11,810 nt of DNA from CAZWSC01 sp964636385 (GTDB taxonomy: Bacteria; Eisenbacteria; RBG-16-71-46; CAIMUX01): positions 1-11,810 of the forward strand of contig CAZWSC010000007.1 of the NCBI GenBank assembly GCA_964636385.1. Direction: 5' to 3'. Shown here piece by piece: positions 1 to 5,479 of this stretch (its first letter is position 1; each line of letters begins with the position of its first letter). The notes below the pieces were generated by a model that searched no databases, was not told where the DNA came from, and saw only the letters and a list, made by a program, of their open reading frames with translations. Position numbers and translations under genes: made by a program.

Positions 1-198
1 GGCGCCAGGTACGTCGGCATCATGCAGAGCCTGCTCACCACCTGTCGGGCACATGGCGTCGATCCGTTCACATACCTTGTTGATGTGCTGCAGAGGATCG
101 ACACTCACCCGGCAAGCGACGTGGCCTCGCTCACGCCCCGGCTGTGGAAGACCCGGTTCGCGAAGACACCCCTGCGGTCCGACATCCACCGAGGTTGA
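1..198 (+). CDS. IS66-family transposase, C-terminal fragment (runs off left edge)
   Basis: Frame 1 is open from the first base to a TGA at 196-198, giving 65 residues of a protein whose start lies outside the window. The text resembles the C-terminal tail of IS66-family transposases (TnpC/DDE_Tnp_IS66): a helix with 'IMQSLLTTCRAHGVDPFTYL', then 'DVLQRIDTHPASDVASLTPRLW'. The family pattern there is S-L-x-x-T-C-x-x-x-G-V-D-P-x-x-Y-L-x-D-V-L-x-R-I, with a tryptophan near the end. An IS66-like terminal inverted repeat starts 13 nt after the stop, as expected for the compact right end of such an element. The tail is intact, but whether the rest of the element works cannot be judged here. Family assignment is from recognition of the motif. 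Confidence 0.85.
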   Translation, partial: GARYVGIMQSLLTTCRAHGVDPFTYLVDVLQRIDTHPASDVASLTPRLWKTRFAKTPLRSDIHRG

Positions 199-210
199 GC
201 TGCCGGAACG

Positions 211-235
211 GCGACTCCGTTGTTTGACCGCTTAC
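211..235. repeat. IS66-type terminal inverted repeat (right end of element)
   Basis: Read inward from the outer edge on the minus strand, the sequence begins GTAAGCGGTCAAACAACGG. IS66-family elements typically start with GTAA followed by GCG-rich sequence, and they make 8-bp target duplications. The edge at 235 lies 37 bp past the transposase stop. The next eight bases (236-243, CCTCCTGT) would be the target duplication. This cannot be confirmed because the left end is outside the window. Confidence 0.7.
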
Positions 236-284
236 CCTCCTGTCTCAGGATTCTGCACCAAAAACCCGCATCTCAAATGGTCCA

Positions 285-334
285 GTTCTGTGGGAGAAGG
301 TCAGGGCAGTTAACCGTTCCGGGGGAGAAGGTCA
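285..334. repeat. Pair of imperfect 19-bp direct repeats between the IS66 end and the SBBP gene
   Basis: Copies at 285-303 and 316-334 differ at 2 of 19 positions and share a perfect 12-bp core, GGGAGAAGGTCA (292-303 and 323-334). They are offset by 31 bp, about three helical turns. The stretch 236-361 has no credible gene. Repeats of this size and spacing occur near the ends of some insertion sequences such as IS21-like elements, so this could be the bare terminus of another lost element. That reading is speculative. Confidence 0.5.
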
Positions 335-361
335 ACCAGTCTGACGCCGGAGCCTCTCAAG

Positions 362-2185
362 TCACCTCACCAGCACCACGCTCCTTATGGTTTCCCACCG
401 GTTTGACACGTTCTCCAGAGATGTCGCCTCAATCCTGTAGAAGTAGACCCCCGTAGTCGCTCCCTCCGGTTCCCACTCAGACAGGTGAAAGCCTGCCGGC
501 AACTCCTCATCAACAAGAGTCGCTACCCGCTGACCCAGGATGTTATGGACTGCAAGCTTCACCGCACTCCTCTCTGCCAGCTGGTATCGGAGGGTATTGG
601 AGGAGCTGAAAGGATTGGGATAAGACATGGCGACCAGGTGATGCGACGGATCGCCGTGATGCTGATCCTCAATTCCGCCCGGTATGTCACGTTTGTGGAG
701 CCTCAGAGCAAACGCATCGGGAGAGCCCGATACCGAGGTGCGTTGGTCCAGTGGATCGAAATGGACCGTCCCCATGAACACGCCCGTGACAACGGGGTTG
801 CCATGGCTGTCAACCGCCACACCGTACGGCTCCTTGAGTCCGGAACAGGTCAGGGAATGCGTCCAGGCGTATGACCCATCAATCGACAGCTCCGTTATGA
901 AAAGCCCGTAAGCTCCTGAACTGGTGTGAATATCCTCCCCTTCGGAGGGATCGAAATCGACCTGACCTGAGAAAGTGCCGGTGAACACCACTCCCTGGTC
1001 CATGCTGTCGAACGCAATGCTTGCCGCCCAGTCATTGCCGGTTCCATCTGTCTTGACCGCATGGTATCCCCACAGATACTCACCCGTTGAAGACAGCTTG
1101 ATGACGTAGATATTCGAACCTCCGATAGCAGTCCGTACGTCTGTTCCGTCTGTAGGATCAAGGTCCATTGTCTGACTGAACCGGCCGGTGATGTATGCAT
1201 TCCCCTCCGGATCAAGCGCAATATCATTGCCGTTGTCATGCTCTGGACCTCCCAGTGTGTAGAAGAGCAGGTAATCGCCGTTCGGATCAAGTTGTGCGAT
1301 GAAGACGTCATCCCATCCGAAAGCATCAACCTCTCCCCAACCGGGAACATGTGAAACGCCGCGCAATACGCCTGTCACCCAGATCGTGCCGTCCGGTGAG
1401 ACGGCGATACCTCTACCGCTCTGAGGGTCCGCCTGCGTCCCTCCAAACGACCTGGTCCAGCCGTAAGAACCGTCAGCGTTCAGCCTGGTGATGTAAGCGT
1501 TGCCAAACTGAGGATCCCCAGTGTGATAATCCGTTCCGTCAGTAGGGTCGAAATCAACTGTCCCCATGAAATAGCCCGTTACATACACGCCGTTGTGGTC
1601 CGCTGATATGGCTCTCCCCGCATCGAACTGCGATCCTCCCATGGTGCGGGTCCAGCCGTATGAACCATCAGAGTTGATCCTGGTGACGAAGATGTCCGTG
1701 TGTCCCCCCGCCACATGCTCGTCAATGCCATCTGTGTGGTCGAAGTCCACAACACTGCCTTCGCCACCGTACTCGCCCGTGATGTAGATGTTGTTCATCC
1801 CGTCAACGGTGACGGCACGGATGGATTCGGCGCCACCCCAGATCGGATCTCCGGAACCGCCGTACGTGTACAGTTGTCCCCCGTACGAGCCGTCGGGCAG
1901 CAGCGACGTCAGGAACGCATCCCAGACTCCACCATGGAAGTGCGGGACTTCTTCCCCATCGTCTGCCGGATCGAAGTCAACCGGGCCGTGAAACTGGCCA
2001 CCAACGTAGAGGACATTCCCGCTGCAGATGACTATGCTGTTCCCCTGGTCATGCTCCCCGCGACCATAAGTGACGGTCCAGGCATAGGAGGGAATCGGTA
2101 CTTCGATCGTCGCAAGGACTGGATCGGCCGGGACCACCAACAATGTGGCGATCAGGGCGGGCAACAGCAGCCTGTTCATATTCAT
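362..2185 (-). CDS. Secreted SBBP/F-D-P repeat beta-propeller protein with C-terminal sorting-type domain
   Basis: The chosen start is the ATG at 2185-2183 (607 aa). GGGGAGG sits 6 nt upstream, and the signal peptide then begins properly ('MNMNRLLLPALIATLLVVP', cleavage probably near ALA-T at about 25). A GTG at 2236 in the same frame would add 17 residues before the signal peptide, with no better ribosome site. Seven repeats of about 65-77 residues follow the pattern W/Y-G-G...D-G-x-x-I...V-Y-V-T-G-x-F-x-G-T-V-D-F-D-P. F-D-P-type motifs lie at about 70, 147, 211, 341, 410 and 475; the 130-residue gap between 211 and 341 holds a fourth unit lacking the motif. Seven units fit one propeller. 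Residues 521-607 form a FlgD-like/Por-type domain (Y-P-N-P-F at 522-526, then V-Y-F-Y-R-I) ending in V-V-L-V-R. It is probably exported and cell-surface or extracellular; its ligand is unknown. A 60-bp sample (1021-1080) is 33/60 GC, lower than the neighbouring genes. Confidence 0.9.
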   Translation of the reverse strand: MNMNRLLLPALIATLLVVPADPVLATIEVPIPSYAWTVTYGRGEHDQGNSIVICSGNVLYVGGQFHGPVDFDPADDGEEVPHFHGGVWDAFLTSLLPDGSYGGQLYTYGGSGDPIWGGAESIRAVTVDGMNNIYITGEYGGEGSVVDFDHTDGIDEHVAGGHTDIFVTRINSDGSYGWTRTMGGSQFDAGRAISADHNGVYVTGYFMGTVDFDPTDGTDYHTGDPQFGNAYITRLNADGSYGWTRSFGGTQADPQSGRGIAVSPDGTIWVTGVLRGVSHVPGWGEVDAFGWDDVFIAQLDPNGDYLLFYTLGGPEHDNGNDIALDPEGNAYITGRFSQTMDLDPTDGTDVRTAIGGSNIYVIKLSSTGEYLWGYHAVKTDGTGNDWAASIAFDSMDQGVVFTGTFSGQVDFDPSEGEDIHTSSGAYGLFITELSIDGSYAWTHSLTCSGLKEPYGVAVDSHGNPVVTGVFMGTVHFDPLDQRTSVSGSPDAFALRLHKRDIPGGIEDQHHGDPSHHLVAMSYPNPFSSSNTLRYQLAERSAVKLAVHNILGQRVATLVDEELPAGFHLSEWEPEGATTGVYFYRIEATSLENVSNRWETIRSVVLVR

Positions 2186-2191
2186 GGCAGG

Positions 2192-2198
2192 CCTCCCC
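2192..2198 (-). promoter_or_regulatory. Shine-Dalgarno that decides the start of the SBBP-repeat gene
   Basis: On the minus strand GGGGAGG (2198-2192) is 6 nt from the ATG at 2185. This supports the internal methionine rather than the upstream GTG at 2236 as the translation start. Confidence 0.75.
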
Positions 2199-2285
2199 GT
2201 GGTCGTTTGCACCATGGCAGTAAGAAACAGGTTCACCCCGCTGATCCCCGATCACCGGATGAGTGGATGATGGAGTAATGATAAC

Positions 2286-2304
2286 AGAAGCGCGGGGGGC
2301 TTCT
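2286..2304 (-). terminator. Possible intrinsic terminator-like hairpin upstream of the SBBP gene
   Basis: On the minus strand, AGAAGC and GCTTCT form a perfect 6-bp stem around a 7-nt C-rich loop, followed by GTTATCATTA. The downstream run is only moderately T-rich. It lies between the transposon debris (upstream on this strand) and the SBBP-repeat gene. It could therefore stop read-through from the debris, or it may simply be a fortuitous stem. Confidence 0.35.
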
Positions 2305-2500
2305 CAACTCCTGGCCCCTTCCAACATGCAATGAACCCGGCGGCGAGTTCCCCGGCGATCTTGTCCTCGCCCCATTCGGAGTGATCGCCGGAGGTACTTC
2401 GGACGAAGGCCCGGCGCCCCCGCTTTCGGTCTGGGCTGCACTCGAGGGTCGGTCGGTCGGTGCTGTCCGGTGGGGTCAGTCCCAGCTGCCCCGGCCGGCG

Positions 2501-2707
2501 GTCCAGCAGCTCCAGCAGGGTGAGGATCAGCCCGGTGCGGCCATCCATGGTCGGCTTGCGCAGGCTGTACACGAGCTGCTCGTCGTTCAGTCGGCCGGGG
2601 CGTTCCCGGGTCGGAAGCGGCCGGGCGCAATAGCGTACCAGGCGTCCGAGGCCGTGGCGGTGCAGCCGGCGCAGGCCGGCTTGTTCGTTCCGGAACGCGC
2701 CGATGCG
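2501..2707 (-). pseudogene. IS91-family (Y2/Transposase_32) transposase remnant, C-terminal half
   Basis: The minus frame reads 'RIGAFRNEQAGLRRL', then 'LVRYCARPLPTRERPGRL', 'DEQLVYSLRKPTMDGRTGL' and 'LTLLELLDR'. This matches the part of IS91-type (zinc-binding, Transposase_32/ISCR-like) transposases with R-L-x-R-Y-C-A-R-P-P, L-x-Y-x-L-x-K-P-x-x-D-G-R-T and L-T-P-L-E-L-L-D-R-L-A. After 'LELLDR' (about 2501) the similarity stops. The expected proline-rich H-R-H-R-Y-x-G-V-L-A-P-N stretch is not seen in the same frame, although the frame stays open to 2252. The N-terminal zinc-binding and catalytic parts are missing. It is broken and certainly inactive. The motif match is from memory, not a search. 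Confidence 0.6.
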
Positions 2708-2780
2708 GCGGCGAGCGGGGTGGCGGAAGGCCGTGGCGTGGTGGAAACGGGGGTGGAAGCCGGCCCACCGTCCGCCGTCC

Positions 2781-2888
2781 CCACAACTCCTCCGGCATGG
2801 CACGCGTCGGCCGGCGATGACGCCTGCCCTCGATGCGCCTCTCAAGCTCCTTCAGCACAGCCCCGTGATGATCGCGGTTACGTGACAT
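2781..2888 (-). pseudogene. Truncated 5' end of a gene with a strong ribosome site, probably mobile-element accessory ORF
   Basis: An ATG at 2888-2886 has GGAGG 7 nt upstream (2900-2896). It opens a frame reading 'MSRNRDHHGAVLKELERRI', then 'RPTRAMPEELW'. The basic start followed by R-x-M-P-x-E-L-W resembles the N-terminus of small helix-turn-helix accessory ORFs found with transposases, but I do not recognise a specific family. After the tryptophan (about 2781) this frame becomes proline/arginine-rich low-complexity text, while a different frame picks up IS91-type similarity. The likely reading is a real gene start joined by deletion or frameshift to transposase debris. Confidence 0.4.
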
Positions 2889-3212
2889 CACTGCTCCTCC
2901 CATTCCCCCCTTCGGTCACAAGCATAGCGGAGCAGCGCAGGAACAGGCACGCAGCGTTGTCGAAAGGACACGGTGCTTCTCGGACTGCGGCACAGGGTGC
3001 AGAGACTCGGGGCTGAAGATACATGCGCAGCAGGATTACACGCCGAGGCGGAGGTTGGACAAGCTGATCGGCACTCCCGGGGTAAGGCTCCCCGAGCGCC
3101 CCCTGTGCCTTGCCCCCTCCATATCAGCGGCGTGGATGAAGCTGGAGCCTCATGGAGCCGACCGCAAGATGCATCCTCCCCGCTTCGTGCCCGGCAAGAA
3201 CCAGCCCTCACT
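2889..3212. other. Intergenic stretch with no recognised gene
   Basis: Apart from the ribosome site at 2896-2900, I see no credible coding frame, structural RNA or repeat. Open frames here are Arg/Ser/Pro-rich and lack ribosome sites, as expected for random frames in GC-rich DNA. Confidence 0.5.
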
Positions 3213-3458
3213 TCAGGACTCCGCGACGACGCAGCCTCCGGGGCACACCTCCACCTCCCGCCCGATCGTGATTGGCAACCAGACGACCCTCTCCGCCACG
3301 GTGATTTCCCCACACCGTCCCGCGCGCTCACCCTCGCGAGCACCCGTGATCACACACGGCACAAGTATTCCCCCACCGCTTTCATCTCCATAGCGCTTCG
3401 ACGGGCACGGCGTGATGTAAAAACTGGGGCCGCAGGTTCCATCCCGATCCCGGATCAT
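3213..3458 (-). CDS. Doubtful small Cys-containing hypothetical protein
   Basis: An 81-codon minus-strand frame starts at ATG 3458-3456 and stops with TGA at 3215-3213. It stays open upstream to 3503, overlapping the stop region of the beta-helix gene. Third codon positions are mostly G or C, and the composition is protein-like: six cysteines (8, 17, 34, 48, 71, 75), Y/F/W in plausible places, and segments such as 'VWLPITIGREVEVCPGGC'. Against it, there is only a weak G-run 4 nt before the ATG, no recognised domain and no signal peptide. It follows the beta-helix gene by about 40 bp on the same strand, so it could be a downstream cistron or the relic of one. Confidence 0.3.
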   Translation of the reverse strand: MIRDRDGTCGPSFYITPCPSKRYGDESGGGILVPCVITGAREGERAGRCGEITVAERVVWLPITIGREVEVCPGGCVVAES

Positions 3459-3498
3459 GAACCCCGGCGCGGTATCCCAGGGGAACGCCTCATTGATT

Positions 3499-5013
3499 TC
3501 ACCTCAACATTGTCACCCTCCGGGTCACGACGTTGATGTCGGTGGCCAGGCGGAGTAGATACATGCCTGTCGGCAGCGTGCGCCCCCTGGAATCGCATCC
3601 GCTCCAGACCACCGTATGTGGGCCGGCGGTCAGATCGCGGTTCGCCAGCGCAGCCACGCGGCGGCCGCTGAGATCGAAGACATCGATGCGAAACCGTCCG
3701 TCCCGCGGCGCGATGAACTCGATCGACGCGCGGGCGGTCGCCGGATTCGGGTAGACCTCCAGCGCGAAATCGTGGGCAGGTTGCGGCCACTCGCCCGCTC
3801 CCGAAGTCTGATGGAAGTAATAGGCCCCCATGTCGACCGGGGTGCCGTCCGGGTCGACGGGGTGCTCGGGATCACCTGCGTCGATGCAGGGTGAGCCCGC
3901 CGTGAGGTGAAGGTCCCCACCCGGCTGGTCGACGTACAGCGGATCAAAAAAGATGTTGCCGTAGACGTCGCAGGAATCGCCGTTCGCGTTGGTGTCGACC
4001 AGATGTCCGAATCCTGTCGGGGCACCCTGCACATGACCAAACCAATTGTCGAAGAAGTCGGAATGGCGCACGCTCAGGGACCCCAGGTTGTTGAAAATGC
4101 CGAGGGGGGAGTTGTGGGTAACGATGCTGTTGGTCATCGTGGCCGAGGCGGAATATCCGATATAGACGGCCGCTTCCCTTCCTTCGTTTCCAGCGATCGT
4201 GCAGCGGTCGAGTGTGGCGCTGCTGCCGTTCAAGACGTTGAGGGCCGAGCCCGCGGACGACCATCCCGGCCCCACCCAGTTGGCGGATAACTCGCACCCC
4301 TCCATGACCAGCGTTCCCTGCTCGAGGGTGATCCCGCCGGTATCCCCGAGGTCGTTACGATTGCCGACGATTCTGCAGTCGATCATGGTCAACGTGCAGT
4401 TCGCGACCACTTTGATGCCGTCGTCGTTGGCGCCGATGTGGCAGGCCGTCATGGTCACGCTCGCGACGTCGTTTACCTCCATGCCAACGGTGCAGTCCGT
4501 GATGCTGCAGTTCGCGAAGGTCAGCGTCCCGGTGGTGCCCCACATGTTCACGCCCTTCCCGGAATTGCGCAGGGCGCAATGGGCGAACTGGTGGGGGCAG
4601 CTCCCGGAGATTCCGATTTGCTGGAAGCCTGGCGCCTCGAGGACGCAGTAGGTCAGATGACTGGCGGCGTCCGGGTTATGGAAGGCCACGCCGCGCCACT
4701 GGCCGGGCCCGGTGAAACGGATCGAATCGGCCTCGGTGCCGACGGCCTCGAGGACGCCGTACACTTTCAGCTGCGGGTAGTTCGCAAAGTCGATGGTTAC
4801 ACCCGGTTCGATCCGGAGCGTGTCGCCCTCGGGGATGTTGACGTCGCCTAGTACGTGGTAGGGCGAGCCGGCGAGCGTCCAGACGCCGGAGACCGCGCCG
4901 CCGCCGATGTTGGTGTCGGCCGCGGCGAGTGACGGCAACATGACGAGCCAGGCTACGAGGAGTGCGCGGGAACCTGCGGATGGCCTCAGGGGATGGGGTG
5001 GATTGCCATGCAT
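3499..5013 (-). CDS. Secreted right-handed parallel beta-helix protein with C-terminal sorting-type domain
   Basis: 504 aa. The start ATG (5013-5011) has GGAGG (5025-5021) 7 nt upstream. A signal peptide covers about residues 1-32 (hydrophobic core 'ALLVAWLVMLPSLAAA'). Residues 35-105 are the N-cap seen in many secreted beta-helix proteins: a 'GTW'-like turn, 'VLGDVNIPEGDTLRIEPGV', then 'GVLEAVGTEADSIRFTG'. Residues about 110-320 are short repeats with a regular pattern of small and hydrophobic residues plus Cys/Asn (for example L-T-F-A-N-C-S-I and L-T-M-I-D-C-R-I), like NosD/Beta_helix/DUF1565 proteins. Residues about 356-381 carry 'DPLY' and 'LTAGSPCIDAGDP', a common end to such helices. 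Residues 415-504 are a FlgD-like/Por-type module (Y-P-N-P at 421-424) ending in T-R-R-V-T-M-L-R. It is expected to be exported. Polysaccharide binding or cleavage is possible for the fold, but no catalytic set is evident, so its substrate is unknown. Confidence 0.9.
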   Translation of the reverse strand: MHGNPPHPLRPSAGSRALLVAWLVMLPSLAAADTNIGGGAVSGVWTLAGSPYHVLGDVNIPEGDTLRIEPGVTIDFANYPQLKVYGVLEAVGTEADSIRFTGPGQWRGVAFHNPDAASHLTYCVLEAPGFQQIGISGSCPHQFAHCALRNSGKGVNMWGTTGTLTFANCSITDCTVGMEVNDVASVTMTACHIGANDDGIKVVANCTLTMIDCRIVGNRNDLGDTGGITLEQGTLVMEGCELSANWVGPGWSSAGSALNVLNGSSATLDRCTIAGNEGREAAVYIGYSASATMTNSIVTHNSPLGIFNNLGSLSVRHSDFFDNWFGHVQGAPTGFGHLVDTNANGDSCDVYGNIFFDPLYVDQPGGDLHLTAGSPCIDAGDPEHPVDPDGTPVDMGAYYFHQTSGAGEWPQPAHDFALEVYPNPATARASIEFIAPRDGRFRIDVFDLSGRRVAALANRDLTAGPHTVVWSGCDSRGRTLPTGMYLLRLATDINVVTRRVTMLR

Positions 5014-5037
5014 GATGGAACCTCCAGTGGATGGCGG

Positions 5038-5132
5038 GATTCGCCGCGAATCATGAGGCGACGATCCTGTACGCTGCGCCTCGGCGGGGCGGAGGCGTCG
5101 GAGGTTCTGAGGCCTCGCCCCTTCCAGGGGCG
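5038..5132 (-). promoter_or_regulatory. Three inverted repeats in the upstream DNA of the beta-helix gene
   Basis: Reading toward the gene on the minus strand there are three inverted repeats. First, CGCCCC-TGGAA-GGGGCG (5132-5116). Second, CGCCTC with a 9-nt loop and GAGGCG (5097-5077). Third, the near-perfect palindrome GATTCGCGGCGAATC (5052-5038), 12 bp before the GGAGG ribosome site. The last has only one central base, so it fits a DNA-binding operator or a short hairpin with its inner pair opened. They could form a structured leader or repressor site. I found no convincing -35/-10 pair, so whether the stretch is transcribed is unknown. Confidence 0.4.
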
Positions 5133-5248
5133 CCGATTGATGATTACAGGATCTATGGTAGCACGTTCTGCGCGGCAGCGCTTTGGATTCGTGCTCCGCG
5201 AATACTTCATACCGATATGCTCGCAGTCACTTGGCGCACCTCCATTAG

Positions 5249-5446
5249 ACGTATCTTGCTGCACGCCCTGCCCCGGCGTGGCTGGTGGATCACCTGCTTC
5301 CCGAAGCGGGATACCGGCAGTGGGTGTTGACCTTCCCGTTCACCATGCGGTTCCGCCTTCCGGCGGATCGGCAGCTTCTGCCGGCGCTGGGTGGCCCGCG
5401 CGCGGGCCATGGGGTTGCCGGTGGAGGAAGCGTTGCCGGCGGGGGG
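5249..5446 (+). pseudogene. IS91-family transposase remnant, N-terminal half
   Basis: A plus-strand frame open from 5249 reads 'LVDHLLPEAGYRQWVLTFPF' from 5282, then 'TMRFRLPADRQLLPAL'. It ends at TAA near 5446. This matches the junction of the zinc-binding domain and Y2 core in IS91-type transposases (H-L-V-D-x-x-L-P-x-x-x-x-R-Q-W-V-L-T-x-P-x-x-L-R-Y-x-L-A-x-D). Similarity ends near 5380. A second frame ('RRWVARARAMGLPVEEALP') continues to TAA at 5481-5483, suggesting a frameshift or junction. The upstream cysteine motif and downstream Y2 tyrosines are absent. It lies opposite in strand to the surface-protein genes, between the beta-helix and Cys-rich genes. Confidence 0.6.
5352..5367 (-). 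other. Hairpin with GGAA (GNRA-type) loop inside transposase debris
   Basis: The minus strand has TCCGCC-GGAA-GGCGGA, a 6-bp stem closed by a GNRA tetraloop, about 110 nt past the stop of the Cys-rich gene. No T-run follows, so it is not a standard intrinsic terminator. It also lies in codons of the transposase remnant, which may be its only origin. Confidence 0.3.
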
Positions 5447-5479
5447 TAAGCCCGGGGGCGAGCACCGCACGGCGGACAA

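Noticed and set aside
1700..2278. 192-codon plus-strand open frame opposite the propeller gene
   Set aside because: It is antisense to a clear repeat protein, has no domain and no repeat structure of its own, and is explained by the mirror of regular codons.
2440..2465. Short tandem GGTC run (about three copies)
   Set aside because: Too short to be meaningful in GC-rich transposon debris.
2973..3536. 187-codon plus-strand frame between the debris and the beta-helix gene
   Set aside because: No ribosome site, low-complexity Arg/Ala/Ser/Pro text, and it overlaps the end of the convincing minus-strand gene.
5293..5310. Inverted repeat CCTGCTTC/GAAGCGGG considered as terminator of the Cys-rich gene
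   Set aside because: No T-run on the relevant side, a wobble pair and almost no loop; it lies in codons of the transposase remnant.
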